Positions 37,594 to 47,336 are shown, counted from the first letter of the stretch. The stretch: DNA of 64,000 nucleotides from Mycobacterium yunnanensis (GCF_025823185.1 NZ_JACKVK010000011.1:248615-312614), one strand, 5' to 3'. Numbers and translations are program-made. Notes: generated from the letters alone by a model not told the origin.

Positions 37594-38562
37594 GTGACCT
37601 TCCCGCCACCACCGCCCTACGGCGGATATCCACCGCCACCGCCACCGCCGCGCACCAACGGCCTGGCCATCGCATCGCTGATCTGCGCGTTCGTCTTCTT
37701 CCCGCTGGGCATCGTGTTCGGCCACATGTCCCTGTCGCAGATCAAGAAAACCCGTGAGGGCGGACACGGTCTGGCCGTGGCGGGCCTCGTCGTCAGCTAC
37801 GTGGTGGCGATGCTGACGGTGGTCGCGGTCGTCGCCACGGTGGTCCTAGCCGGGGTGTTCATCCGCTACGCCGAGGACCTGAATGCCCGACGCCCGGGCG
37901 CACCGAGTGCGACGGCGGCACCGGGTCAGCCCCTGCCGCCCTTCAAGCCCTCGGCCACCCTTGGCGCCAACTGCCAGTACCCGGCGACGACGACACCGGC
38001 CAGTAAGCCCGTTCAACCGCCACGGACCGGCCGCATTCCCACCACGCCGGCAACCGTCTCGGCCACGGTCACCACCAACCTGGGTGCGATAGGCCTGGAG
38101 TTGGACAACGGCATGTCGCCGTGCACCGTCAACAACTTCGTCAGCCTGGCCCAGCAGGGGTTCTACGACGGTACGACGTGTCACCGGCTGACGACGTCCA
38201 AGGACTCGGGCCTGTTGCAGTGCGGCGACCCGGCCGGCGACGGCAGCGGCGGCCCCGGCTACCGCTTCCCCAACGAGTACCCGACCAACCAGTACCGCCT
38301 GGCCGATCCGGGCCTGCAGTCGCCGGTGGTCTACCCGCGCGGCACCTTGGCGATGGCCAATTCGGGACCGGGCACCAACGGAAGTCAGTTCTTCGTGGTC
38401 TACCGGGATTCCGACCTCCCCCCGACCTACACGGTCTTCGGCTCGGTCGACGAGACCGGCTTGGCCGTCGTGGACCGCGTCGCCGCGGGTGGAGTCAAGG
38501 ACGGTGGCGACGACGGCGCACCCGCGTCCCCGGTGACCGTCACGTCGATCAGGCTCGACTAG
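37594..38562 (+). CDS. DUF4190-cyclophilin fusion, tandem paralogue of ppiB
   Basis: This protein has 322 residues. A Pro/Gly/Tyr-rich start (PPPPPYGGYPPPPPPPRTNG) leads into the DUF4190 membrane domain (LAIASLICAFVFFPLGIVFG, HMSLSQIKKTREGGHGLAVA, then a second helix). An extracytoplasmic cyclophilin domain (CHRLTTSKDSGLLQCGDPAG, GTLAMANSG, NGSQFFVVYRDSDLPPTY) follows, very close to ppiB. Duplication with replacement of the N-terminal anchor is the simplest history. From memory M. tuberculosis has only one copy at this locus. GTG 37594 lies 20 bases after the ppiB stop, so the two are probably co-transcribed. Confidence 0.88.
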   Translation: MTFPPPPPYGGYPPPPPPPRTNGLAIASLICAFVFFPLGIVFGHMSLSQIKKTREGGHGLAVAGLVVSYVVAMLTVVAVVATVVLAGVFIRYAEDLNARRPGAPSATAAPGQPLPPFKPSATLGANCQYPATTTPASKPVQPPRTGRIPTTPATVSATVTTNLGAIGLELDNGMSPCTVNNFVSLAQQGFYDGTTCHRLTTSKDSGLLQCGDPAGDGSGGPGYRFPNEYPTNQYRLADPGLQSPVVYPRGTLAMANSGPGTNGSQFFVVYRDSDLPPTYTVFGSVDETGLAVVDRVAAGGVKDGGDDGAPASPVTVTSIRLD

Positions 38563-38565
38563 ACA

Positions 38566-41328
38566 TCACTCGTCGAGGCGCGCCATGCGTTGGCCCAGTT
38601 CCGCACGCGATCGGATGCCGAGTTTGCGATAGACGTGAGAAAGATTGGCCTCCACCGTCTTTGGGCTGATGAAGAGTGCTGCTGCAACCGCGCGGTTCGT
38701 CATACCGGATGAGATCAATTCGGCGACCCGGCGTTCGGAGGCGGTGAGTCGGGTGGCGGCATGCGGGCCGACGTTCACGCGTTCGAGTTCGGCGCGGGTG
38801 CGATCCGCCCAGAGTGCGGTGCCCAGACCCTCGAAGGCGCCGATCGCCTCGCGCAACGTGCGGGCGGCGTCGACGTTGCGGCGTTGGCGGCGCTGCAGCT
38901 GGCCCACGACCAGTTGGGTACGGGCACGTTCGAACGGCATGGGTAGTCGGTCGTGCACGGTCATCGCGACGTCGGCGACGTGCGCGGCCGCGGTGACGTC
39001 GCCGCGCGCGGCGAGCAGTAGTGCCCGGCACCGTCCGCCCGCCGCGAGCATCCAGGCGCGATCGAGTCGACGGCCGTTGTCCTCCAGCACGTCGACCAAC
39101 GGCTCCGCGTCGTCGAGCCGGCCCAGCGCGACCATCGCCTCCACGGCGTCGGGGACGAATGAGGCGAGGAAGATCTCCGTCGACCAGGGGGTCTCCCACA
39201 GCCTGACCAGCAACGGTTCCAGGCGCGCGAGCGTTCCCTCGTAGTTGCCCACGGACAACTCCAGAAACCCACCGAGCGCGATGGGCCAGCCCGCCAGGAT
39301 GGACGAGCCGGCGCGGTCGCTGGCGGCCAACGCCTGGTCTGCGGCGGCGCGCGCCTCGTCGATACGCCCGGCGTAGACCGCGACGGTGGCCCGCATCGTG
39401 AGCGCGGCGGAGAGCATCACGTCGCCGCCCATCAGCAACGCCCTCTCCATGGCGTCCTCCGCAACGGCGCCCGCTTCGGCGAACGTTCCGCGCCAGACGT
39501 GCGTGACGAGGCTGTTGAACGCGATGAACATCCACCCGCCGTCGTCGCCGCGGTCGACGCAGTCTTGGCCGATCACCTGCAATGCCGCGGCCGACCGTTC
39601 GAGCTGGCCGGTCCATGCCAGCAGCATCGCGTGCTGCGTACTGGGACGAAACGCCATCGGTGTGGACGGGTGATCCTCCACCGTCAACGCGCGGCGCAGG
39701 CCGGCGCCGTCCAGGCCGTCGCCGGCGAGGAAGCGCACCATGACCCGCATGCCGACGGCTTGGCTCGAGCGATGCGGCTGTCCCAAGAGTTCGGCGTGCG
39801 CGGTGGCCTCGTCGGCGGTGCGTACGGCAGCGGTGACGTCACCGACGTTGAGGAGGGTGAAGGACAACGCCGTCAACACGTCGACGCGCAGCGCGAGGTC
39901 GTCTTCGACGTCGTCGAGTGCGGCCCGCAGGACGTCGACCGCACCCGGCAGGCTGTCTCCGAAGATCAGCACGACGCCGAGCAGACTGGCCGCAGCCGCA
40001 CGCTCCACGCTGCGCGGCAACCGCGCCACGACCTCGTCGAGGAGCTCACGTGCCCGGCTCGGGTTCCCGGCGTCGAAGTGGTACTGCGCCAGCTTGATTC
40101 GACGCTGCGCAGTGTCGCCACCGAGACCGATCGCCATGTCGACGAGCTCGGCGGCTGCGGCGGGGGCGCCACGGACCCGCGACGCCTCGGCGGCCGCGTC
40201 GAGAGCGCGAAGGGTGCCGTCGTCGCGGCTGGTCGAGGACAAGGCGAGGTGGCGGGCGCGAAGTTCGGGCTGTGCGACGACGGCGGCCAGCCTTCGATGC
40301 ATTCGCCGGCGCCGGGCGGGCGCGACATCGGTGTAGAACCCGTGAGCCAGCAGTGGGTGGGCGAAACGCACTCGGCCGCCGTCGATGACGACCACGCCCT
40401 GCGATTCGGCACCCTCGAGCAATTCCACCACCCGGTCGACGTCGACGTCGACGGCGTCGGCGATGAGGTCGACGGTCGGCGCGGCCAAGCACGCCGCGGC
40501 GAGCAGTGCGTCACCCGCTGCGGGGTCGACCTCGCCGATGCGGGCCCGCACCACGTCGGTCAGGGTGCTCGGCATCTCCGTTGCGGCAGTGGACCTCACG
40601 GGGTCGACGACGCGTGCGAGTTCCAGTGCGTAGAACGGGTTGCCACCGGACAGTTCGTGGATGCGGACCAGCGCCGGCCGGGGCAGGTACCGCCCGGTGT
40701 GCTCGCGCACGATGCCGTTGATGCCGTTGAGCCGCAACGGCTCCAGCCTGATCCAGGTGACGGCGTCGGGTCGGTGCGACTGCAACCACGACGCGGCACC
40801 CTCGTCACGCGGGTCGGAGCGGACGGTGGCCAAGACCCTGGCCCTTCTCGGCAACCGCCGGACGACGTACCCGAGCACCAGCGCACTGGACGGATCCAGC
40901 CACTGCAGATCATCGACGGCCAGCAGCACCGGCGCGGACTCGGCCAGGGCCTCGACGACCGACAGCAGACCTGCGGCGACGGCGCGCTGGTCGGTCGATC
41001 CGGTGTCAGTGTCGGCGGTCACCAGGACCTGGTCGACGGCCGAGCGCTGCGGGCGGGGCAGTGTCGCGAGAGTCGCTCGGTCCACCTGCCGCAGCAGATC
41101 GGCCAGCGGGGTGTAGGCCAACACCGATTCGGCGTCGGCCGCGCGGGCGGACATCACGTGGCATCCGAGTTCTCGGGCGAGATCGCATCCGGCAAGCCAC
41201 AGCGTGGTCTTTCCGATCCCCGGTTCACCCTCGATCGCCAGCGCCGACGAGCCGTCCGTTCCGGAGAGGAAGTCGGCGATCGCCTGTGCCTCCGCCTCGC
41301 GGCCGACGAGGGACGTCGAGCGACCCAT
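38566..41328 (-). CDS. Large LuxR-family AAA regulator (LAL/MalT-like)
   Basis: This protein has 920 residues. An N-terminal STAND/AAA ATPase has Walker A GEPGIGKTT at about 34-42 and Walker B VLLAVDDLQWLDPSS. Residues about 350-830 are helical repeats of the TPR type, and the C-terminal LuxR helix-turn-helix is LTASERRVAELISSGMTNRA, then ISPKTVEANLSHVYRKLG. Such regulators respond to a small molecule or nucleotide and activate targets, but the ligand is unknown. ATG 41328 follows GGGGGAGGG. It is divergent from a small secreted-protein gene, which may be a target. Confidence 0.93.
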   Translation of the reverse strand: MGRSTSLVGREAEAQAIADFLSGTDGSSALAIEGEPGIGKTTLWLAGCDLARELGCHVMSARAADAESVLAYTPLADLLRQVDRATLATLPRPQRSAVDQVLVTADTDTGSTDQRAVAAGLLSVVEALAESAPVLLAVDDLQWLDPSSALVLGYVVRRLPRRARVLATVRSDPRDEGAASWLQSHRPDAVTWIRLEPLRLNGINGIVREHTGRYLPRPALVRIHELSGGNPFYALELARVVDPVRSTAATEMPSTLTDVVRARIGEVDPAAGDALLAAACLAAPTVDLIADAVDVDVDRVVELLEGAESQGVVVIDGGRVRFAHPLLAHGFYTDVAPARRRRMHRRLAAVVAQPELRARHLALSSTSRDDGTLRALDAAAEASRVRGAPAAAAELVDMAIGLGGDTAQRRIKLAQYHFDAGNPSRARELLDEVVARLPRSVERAAAASLLGVVLIFGDSLPGAVDVLRAALDDVEDDLALRVDVLTALSFTLLNVGDVTAAVRTADEATAHAELLGQPHRSSQAVGMRVMVRFLAGDGLDGAGLRRALTVEDHPSTPMAFRPSTQHAMLLAWTGQLERSAAALQVIGQDCVDRGDDGGWMFIAFNSLVTHVWRGTFAEAGAVAEDAMERALLMGGDVMLSAALTMRATVAVYAGRIDEARAAADQALAASDRAGSSILAGWPIALGGFLELSVGNYEGTLARLEPLLVRLWETPWSTEIFLASFVPDAVEAMVALGRLDDAEPLVDVLEDNGRRLDRAWMLAAGGRCRALLLAARGDVTAAAHVADVAMTVHDRLPMPFERARTQLVVGQLQRRQRRNVDAARTLREAIGAFEGLGTALWADRTRAELERVNVGPHAATRLTASERRVAELISSGMTNRAVAAALFISPKTVEANLSHVYRKLGIRSRAELGQRMARLDE

Positions 41329-41447
41329 GCACCCTCCCCCAACGTGCCGCAGTGTCCAACCTGGCGACGACACTGCCCCATGACATCGCCCGGCGATAGG
41401 GAAACACCCGATGTAATCGACGGTCCCTGGCCCATAACGTCGCCGCC

Positions 41448-41753
41448 ATGACATCCCTCCTGCGCATCGTCGCGACCGCCGCCCTTGCGGCGGTCATCGG
41501 AATGGCTTGCGCGCCAACCGCCGCCGCCGACCCGGGGAGCTTTCTCGACGAGCTGACCATCAACGACGCCTGGCTTCCGGGAAGGAGCGCCGAGGAGGTC
41601 GTCGCGGCCGGATACACGACGTGTGACGAACTGCGCAGCGGCGTGTCCGTGCTCGACGAGATGAGCAACGTCGAGTCCCGTTATCTGTTCGATCAGGGAA
41701 CGCTGTTCGTCAGCGCCTCCTCGACGAATCTCTGCCCCGACTTCGCCGGCTAG
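41448..41753 (+). CDS. DUF732-type small secreted protein
   Basis: This protein has 101 residues. A signal peptide (LLRIVATAALAAVIGMACAP, cleaved near AAA-DP) precedes a mature helix-rich domain of about 75 residues (FLDELTINDAWLPGRSAEEV, YTTCDELRSGVS) with two Cys forming one likely disulfide. DUF732 proteins are abundant in mycobacteria and exported to the cell wall or culture medium, with no established activity. It is divergent from the LuxR/AAA gene and followed by two more secreted-protein genes. Confidence 0.85.
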   Translation: MTSLLRIVATAALAAVIGMACAPTAAADPGSFLDELTINDAWLPGRSAEEVVAAGYTTCDELRSGVSVLDEMSNVESRYLFDQGTLFVSASSTNLCPDFAG

Positions 41754-41780
41754 TTCGTCAACTCCTCGAGGAGGCACATC

Positions 41781-42461
41781 ATGGAATCCACCATCGTGAC
41801 GAGGGCCCGACTGCTGGCGGTGGCGACCGTCGTCGGCGCCTCGTGCGCGCTCACCTCCACGGCCCCTGCGCAGGCCGCCGATCCCAACTGCACGTTCGTT
41901 CGTGACTCCTTCACCGTCCTCAGAAAGGACGGCACGATGCTGATCGCCCAGTCGTCATCCGGCGGCAAGGCGGTCGGGCCGAAGAGCACCCTCTACGTCA
42001 CCCAGCAGACTCCCCTCGGGGACACCGACGTCTTGGCGAGGGGGACGGCACGAGGGGCGATACCCGCTCGAGGTGCCATCGTCGAATTCACCTTCGACGG
42101 CGGCGGCCGATCAGATCGCTACTTCGGCGTCATCACCACCGAGGGGGCGATTCTCGGCACCGACGGCATCGGCTGGTCGTCACCCAACGGTTCGGTCAGT
42201 TGCACCAAGCTTGAACCCGGCGCCGGCGCGAAGACGGCCACCGTGCTTAAACCCACCGACATCTTCGACGCTCCGAACGGCACGGGACAGCCATACCTCG
42301 ATGCCAACGGGCGCAACAGGTTCGCACCACGGGGACAGGTCGCACTCGTCGCGCCCGAGCTCTGTGACACCTCGACCAATTGGTGCCGCATCGTCCCGCC
42401 GTCCGGTGTGAACGGCAAAGCCTTCATCTACATCGGCGAGGACTACGGCAGCTATCCCTAA
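41781..42461 (+). CDS. Secreted protein with C-terminal SH3-like segment
   Basis: This protein has 226 residues. A signal peptide (LLAVATVVGASCALTSTAPA, cleaved after AQA) is followed by an N-terminal beta domain with Cys (NCTFVRDSFTVLRKDGTML) and a C-terminal segment (KTATVLKPTDIFDAPNGTGQ, VALVAPELCDTSTNWCRIV) that resembles bacterial SH3 domains, which often bind cell-wall material. The gene starts 28 bases after the DUF732 stop with GAGGAGG upstream, so the two are likely co-transcribed. No known family is certain. Confidence 0.72.
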   Translation: MESTIVTRARLLAVATVVGASCALTSTAPAQAADPNCTFVRDSFTVLRKDGTMLIAQSSSGGKAVGPKSTLYVTQQTPLGDTDVLARGTARGAIPARGAIVEFTFDGGGRSDRYFGVITTEGAILGTDGIGWSSPNGSVSCTKLEPGAGAKTATVLKPTDIFDAPNGTGQPYLDANGRNRFAPRGQVALVAPELCDTSTNWCRIVPPSGVNGKAFIYIGEDYGSYP

Positions 42462-42476
42462 CCCCGAAGGACGCAC

Positions 42477-43325
42477 ATGAAGTCGTCGACGTCATGGGGC
42501 ACGGCCCTCACCGCAATCGGCGCCGCCGCCATCATCGCGCTGGCACCACCCACACACGCGTTCCCCGGTGTCCCGTTGCCGCTCGCACCCACGGACTGCG
42601 ATTGGATCATCTTCGACACCGGTTCGACCATCAACCAGGACAACGGAATACAGGTGAAGGTCCAGTGGGGCCGCTCGGGAGGTGGGACCGCAAGCTTCAG
42701 CTCGAAGGGCTCCGATTGGTCCGGGCCCATCCGCGGAGGGATCGTGAAGGGTACCAACAGGGTCGACTTCACGATCGACTTCGCGCTGACAAGCGGAGAC
42801 TTCGGTGGAACAACCGGTGCCGCCCCATCGAACCACTACACCGGCACGATCGACCAGAGCGGGTCGGCGAGCGGAACCACGGTGAACAACGCCGGGGTGA
42901 CCAACGGGTGGACCATCGGCGGCGGGTTCAAGTGCATCGGTCGGGCGCCCGCGCCCCAGCCCAAGGCGGACCCCGTCCCGATTTCGGACCCGGGCCCGGC
43001 GGCGCCGGCGCCGGCGCCGGTGCCGGTCGAAAAGCCGCCGACCGATGCGGTCAGGATGTTGATCGTCCGGCGTGTGCTCGACGTCCAGGTAACCGTTTCG
43101 AGCATTGCCAACATCGCCGGTCAATGCACCTATGACGCGAGAGAGGTCAACGGGGTGGGCGTACCCGTTAGCCGGACCTTCGACCTCGCCCCACGGGGAA
43201 GTACGACACTCACCTTCCTCGCGCCGCTTCTGGGCCAGACCTATCGTGTGGTGGTGGCCTGCCAAGGGGACTTCAAGGGACAGAATGTCGAGTTCGGCCG
43301 CGCCGAGCAAGACGTCTCGGGCTAG
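42477..43325 (+). CDS. Secreted Pro-rich-linker protein, unknown function
   Basis: This protein has 282 residues. A signal peptide (TALTAIGAAAIIALAPPTHA) is followed by a beta-rich N-terminal domain (DWIIFDTGSTINQDNGIQVK, YTGTIDQSGSASGTTVNNAG). A Pro/Ala linker (APAPAPVPVEKPPTD) and a second beta domain (RRVLDVQVTVSSIANIAGQC, YRVVVACQGDFKGQNVEFG) come next. The gene lies 15 bases after the preceding gene, forming a three-gene secreted set. Its 3' end overlaps the ArsR gene stop by 4 bases. No family recognised. Confidence 0.72.
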   Translation: MKSSTSWGTALTAIGAAAIIALAPPTHAFPGVPLPLAPTDCDWIIFDTGSTINQDNGIQVKVQWGRSGGGTASFSSKGSDWSGPIRGGIVKGTNRVDFTIDFALTSGDFGGTTGAAPSNHYTGTIDQSGSASGTTVNNAGVTNGWTIGGGFKCIGRAPAPQPKADPVPISDPGPAAPAPAPVPVEKPPTDAVRMLIVRRVLDVQVTVSSIANIAGQCTYDAREVNGVGVPVSRTFDLAPRGSTTLTFLAPLLGQTYRVVVACQGDFKGQNVEFGRAEQDVSG

Positions 43326-43681
43326 ACCATGTCCATCGTCGGCGCCGAAACGTCGCCGTTGACGGCGTCCACGATCGACCTCAGCAGCCCGGGCACCGCC
43401 GCGTCCACCTCCTGGACGCGAAGCCGCTGCAGGATGTGCCCCTCGACGACGAGCCGTTCGATCAGGCCTACCTCGCGCAGGGTCGTGAAGTGGTGCGACG
43501 CCGTGGACTTGTTGATGCCGTCGTAGAGGCGGGCGCATGGCATTGCCGCGCCGGCGTTCATCAGCCGACGGACCATTTCCAGCCGCACCGGGTCGGCGAG
43601 CGCGCCGAGCAACTGCTGCACACCGGCGACCGGATGGGTCGGGAACGGCGTGTCCTCGCTCACGACTGGTTCGACGTTCAT
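43322..43681 (-). CDS. ArsR/SmtB-type winged-helix regulator
   Basis: This protein has 119 residues. The recognition core is ALADPVRLEMVRRLMNAGAA, then STASHHFTTLREVGLIERLV, with the wing EGHILQRLRV. There is no clear metal-site Cys cluster: only one Cys (MPCARLYDG) is present, so metal sensing is not evident. It is divergent from the MFS exporter gene with 57 bases between, which implies that it represses that gene. Confidence 0.88.
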   Translation of the reverse strand: MNVEPVVSEDTPFPTHPVAGVQQLLGALADPVRLEMVRRLMNAGAAMPCARLYDGINKSTASHHFTTLREVGLIERLVVEGHILQRLRVQEVDAAVPGLLRSIVDAVNGDVSAPTMDMV

Positions 43682-43738
43682 CGAACCGAGCGTACCCTTG
43701 AGCGGGTTCGATCACCGTCCAACTCAGGAGGCCCTTCC

Positions 43739-44971
43739 GTGACCCCGGTCGCAGCGGCACCCCGCGCCGAAGAAACGCAGCGCGGCGCCTACTCCCTGCT
43801 GCTCGTCCTGAGCGGAGTCGCACTGGGCGTCTCGGGCCTACCCGCACCCCTGTACGGAATGTACGAGGAGAAGTGGCACCTCTCCCCGCTGTCCACCACG
43901 CTGGTCTTCGCGGTCTACGCCATCGCCGCGCTCGGCGCGGTCTTGGTCGCCGGCAAGGTCTCCGACGTCGTCGGCCGCAAGCCCGTCCTGCTCGGTGCCT
44001 TGGTGGCGATGATCGCCGGACTCGGCATCTTCCTGCTCGCCGACGGCATGGCCATGCTGATGCTGGCCCGGGTGATCCACGGCGCCGCCGTCGGCTCGAT
44101 CGTGGTCGCCGGCGCAGCGGCGCTGCTGGACCTACGCCCCCACCACGGCGTGCGCACCGGCCAACTCAGCGGAGTGGCCTTCAACATCGGCATGACGGTC
44201 GCGATCGTCGGCTCGGCCGTACTCGCGCAGTACGCCCCGCACCCCATGCGTACGCCGTACGCGATCGTCGCGGTGATCTGCGCCGTGCTGGGCATCGGCG
44301 TCCTCGCGCTGCGCGAGCCCCACCTCTCCCGCACCCGCGGGCCCATTCGCATCGCCAAACCCGCCGTCCCGCCCGAGATTCGCGGCGACTTCTGGTTCGC
44401 CGCACTCGGGGCCACCGCGTCGTGGTCGGTGCTTGGCGTGCTGTTGTCGCTGTACCCGTCCCTGGCCGCCCAGCAGACGCACGTGCACAACCTGGTGTTC
44501 GGCGGCTCGGTCGTCGGCACCACGGCGTTCGCCGCCGCCATGGCCCAACTCTTCTCCACGCGGATTCCCGCCCGCTGGTCGGCCATCATCGGCGACGTCG
44601 GCATGGCCGCCGCGCTGATCCTCACCATCCCCGTCCTGGCCACGCATTCCTGGCCGCTGGTGCTCGCGGCCGCCGCCGTGCTCGGCGCCACGTTCGGCCT
44701 GGGCTTCGGGGGCTCGCTGCGCCACCTGTCGCACGTCGTGCCCGCCAACCGCCGCGGGGAGACCATGTCGGCGTTCTACCTGATGGCCTACAGCGCGATG
44801 GCGGTGCCGACCATTGCGGCGGGCTGGGCTGCGACCCGCTGGTCACTCGGTGAGGTGTTCCCCTGGTTCGCCGTCCTCGTCGCCATAGCGTGCGTGGCCG
44901 CGGCGGCAGTCGGCGCCGTGAGCACCCGCCGGGCGGCTGCGCCGGCTCAGGCCGCCGAGGTCACCCGGTAG
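43739..44971 (+). CDS. MFS-family exporter
   Basis: This protein has 410 residues with about twelve hydrophobic helices. The first intracellular loop carries the antiporter-type motif VAGKVSDVVGRKPVLLGALV. A strong AGGAGG ribosome site (43726-43731) supports GTG 43739; the frame extends upstream into the ArsR gene antisense. It probably exports a drug or metabolite by proton exchange. The divergent ArsR regulator controls it if the usual layout holds. Its 3' end overlaps the rel stop region by 25 bases. Confidence 0.9.
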   Translation: MTPVAAAPRAEETQRGAYSLLLVLSGVALGVSGLPAPLYGMYEEKWHLSPLSTTLVFAVYAIAALGAVLVAGKVSDVVGRKPVLLGALVAMIAGLGIFLLADGMAMLMLARVIHGAAVGSIVVAGAAALLDLRPHHGVRTGQLSGVAFNIGMTVAIVGSAVLAQYAPHPMRTPYAIVAVICAVLGIGVLALREPHLSRTRGPIRIAKPAVPPEIRGDFWFAALGATASWSVLGVLLSLYPSLAAQQTHVHNLVFGGSVVGTTAFAAAMAQLFSTRIPARWSAIIGDVGMAAALILTIPVLATHSWPLVLAAAAVLGATFGLGFGGSLRHLSHVVPANRRGETMSAFYLMAYSAMAVPTIAAGWAATRWSLGEVFPWFAVLVAIACVAAAAVGAVSTRRAAAPAQAAEVTR

Positions 44972-47292
44972 ACGTCGTAGACGCCTTCGACGTTGCGGAC
45001 CACGTTGAGCACGTGACCCAGGTGCTTCGGGTCGCCCATCTCGAAGGTGAACCGGCTGATCGCCACCCGGTCGTTGGACGTCGCCACCGATGCCGAGAGG
45101 ATGTTCACCTTCTCGTCGGCGAGCACCCGTGTGACGTCGGACAGCAGTCGGTGCCGGTCGAGCGCCTCCACCTGGATGGCGACGAGGAACACCGACGACG
45201 GCGACGGCGCCCACTTGACGTCGATGATGCGCTCGGACTGCTGCTCCAGTGACGTCGCGTTGGTGCAGTCGGTGCGGTGGACGCTGACCCCGCCGCCCCT
45301 GGTCACGAAACCGAGGATGTTGTCACCGGGCACGGGCGTGCAGCACTTGGCGAGCTTGGTCAGCACGCCCGGCGCACCGGGCACTGCCACCCCCACGTCC
45401 TCGCCGGTGCGCTGCCGTACCGGCATGGTCGCCGGCGTCGACCGCTCGGCGATCTCGTTCTCGGCCTCGTCGTCACCACCGAGTTGGGCCACCAGGCGCT
45501 GTACGACGTGCCGCGCGGAGACGTGCCCCTCGCCGACGGCGGTGTACAGCGACGACACGTCGACGTAGCGCAGCTCCCTGGCCAGCGCCGCCATCGACTC
45601 GGCATTCAGCAAGCGCTGCAACGGAAGTCCGCCGCGGCGCACCTCCCTGGCGATCGAGTCCTTGCCCGATTCGAGGGCTTCCTCGCGGCGCTCCTTGGCG
45701 AACCACTGCCGGATCTTGGTCTTCGCCCGCGGGGACACCACGAAGGTCTGCCAGTCCCGCGACGGACCGGCGTTGATCGCCTTGGAGGTGAAGACCTCGA
45801 CCACTTCGCCGTTCTCGAGCTTGCGCTCCAAGGCCACCAGCCGCCCGTTGACGCGCGCGCCGATGCAGCGGTGCCCCACCTCGGTGTGCACCGCGTAGGC
45901 GAAGTCAACCGGCGTCGACCCCGTCGGCAGCGTCACCACGTCGCCCTTGGGGGTGAAGACGAAGATCTCCTGCACCGCGAGGTCGTAGCGCAGTGACTCG
46001 AGGAACTCACCAGGGTCGGCAGCCTCACGCTGCCAGTCGAGGAGCTGACGCATCCAGGCCATGTCGTCGATCTCGGCGGCGGCGTTGTTGGCCGGAATTC
46101 CGTTGCGGCCCTTGGCTTCCTTGTACCGCCAGTGCGCAGCGATGCCATACTCCGCGGTGCGGTGCATGTCGCGGGTGCGGATCTGCACCTCCAGCGGCTT
46201 GCCCTCGGGCCCGACGACGGTGGTGTGCAACGACTGGTACACCCCGTAGCGCGGCTGGGCGATGTAGTCCTTGAACCGGCCCGCCATGGGCTGCCACAGC
46301 GAGTGCACCGCACCGACCGCGGCGTAGCAGTCCCGGATCTCGTCGCACAGGATGCGCACGCCGACCAGGTCGTGGATCTCGTCGAAGTCGCGGCCCTTGA
46401 CGATCATCTTCTGATAGATCGACCAGTAGTGCTTGGGCCGTCCCTCGACGGTCGCGTTGATCTTCGAGGTCGTCACCGTGTTGGCGATCTCGGCGCGCAC
46501 CTTGGCCAGATAGGTGTCGCGCGACGGTGCCCGGTCGGCGACCAGTCGCACGATCTCTTCGTACTTCTTGGGATGCAGAATCGCGAACGACAGATCCTCG
46601 AGCTCCCACTTGACCGTCGCCATGCCGAGTCGATGGGCAAGCGGGGCAATGACTTCCAGCGTCTCGCGGGCCTTGCGGGCCTGCTTCTCCGGCGGCAGGA
46701 AGCGCATGGTGCGCATGTTGTGCAGCCGGTCGGCGACCTTGATCACCAATACCCGGGGGTCGCGGGCCATCGCGATGATCATCTTGCGGATCGTCTCGCC
46801 CTCGGCGGCGTTGCCCAGGACCACCTTGTCGAGCTTGGTGACGCCGTCGACCAGGTGCCCTACCTCCACGCCGAAGTCGGCGGTCAAGGCCTCGAGGGTG
46901 TACCCGGTGTCCTCCACCGTGTCGTGCAGCAGCGCCGCGACGAGTGTGGTGGTGTCCATGCCCAGTTCGGCCAGGATGTTGGCCACCGCCAGCGGATGGG
47001 TGATGTACGGGTCACCGGAACGGCGCAGCTGGTCGGCGTGACGCTGCTCGGCAACCTCGTAGGCGCGCTGCAGCAGCGCGAGGTCGGCTTTCGGGTAGAC
47101 CTCGCGGTGCACCGCGACCAGCGGCTCGAGGACGGGGTTGACCGCGCTGCGCTGCGAGGTCATCCGGCGGGCGAGCCGGGCGCGCACGCGACGCGACGCG
47201 CTGGAGGAGGTCTTGGAGTTCTCGGGTGCGACTTGGTCGGCCGTGATGACCGGCATCGGCTGCGTTTGAGTCAGGGCGTGGTCGTCGGCCAC
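44947..47292 (-). CDS. rel: Bifunctional (p)ppGpp synthetase/hydrolase
   Basis: This stringent-response enzyme has 781 residues. The HD hydrolase domain has LLHDTVEDTG with His-Asp near 123-124, the synthetase domain is DFDEIHDLVGVRILCDEIRD, the TGS domain FVFTPKGDVVTLPTGSTPVD, and the ACT domain is C-terminal (VAIQVEALDRHRLLSDVTRV). It makes and degrades the alarmone during starvation. Start GTG 47292 is chosen over GTG 47301 because AGGAGG (47301-47306) overlaps the latter but is 8 bases from the former; the protein then begins MADDHAL, like the M. tuberculosis enzyme's MAEDQL. It is syntenic with Rv2583c, next to apt. Confidence 0.96.
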   Translation of the reverse strand: MADDHALTQTQPMPVITADQVAPENSKTSSSASRRVRARLARRMTSQRSAVNPVLEPLVAVHREVYPKADLALLQRAYEVAEQRHADQLRRSGDPYITHPLAVANILAELGMDTTTLVAALLHDTVEDTGYTLEALTADFGVEVGHLVDGVTKLDKVVLGNAAEGETIRKMIIAMARDPRVLVIKVADRLHNMRTMRFLPPEKQARKARETLEVIAPLAHRLGMATVKWELEDLSFAILHPKKYEEIVRLVADRAPSRDTYLAKVRAEIANTVTTSKINATVEGRPKHYWSIYQKMIVKGRDFDEIHDLVGVRILCDEIRDCYAAVGAVHSLWQPMAGRFKDYIAQPRYGVYQSLHTTVVGPEGKPLEVQIRTRDMHRTAEYGIAAHWRYKEAKGRNGIPANNAAAEIDDMAWMRQLLDWQREAADPGEFLESLRYDLAVQEIFVFTPKGDVVTLPTGSTPVDFAYAVHTEVGHRCIGARVNGRLVALERKLENGEVVEVFTSKAINAGPSRDWQTFVVSPRAKTKIRQWFAKERREEALESGKDSIAREVRRGGLPLQRLLNAESMAALARELRYVDVSSLYTAVGEGHVSARHVVQRLVAQLGGDDEAENEIAERSTPATMPVRQRTGEDVGVAVPGAPGVLTKLAKCCTPVPGDNILGFVTRGGGVSVHRTDCTNATSLEQQSERIIDVKWAPSPSSVFLVAIQVEALDRHRLLSDVTRVLADEKVNILSASVATSNDRVAISRFTFEMGDPKHLGHVLNVVRNVEGVYDVYRVTSAA

Positions 47293-47336
47293 CGTGCTCA
47301 CCTCCTGACCCGTGCCGTATTCGTCGAGGATAGACG

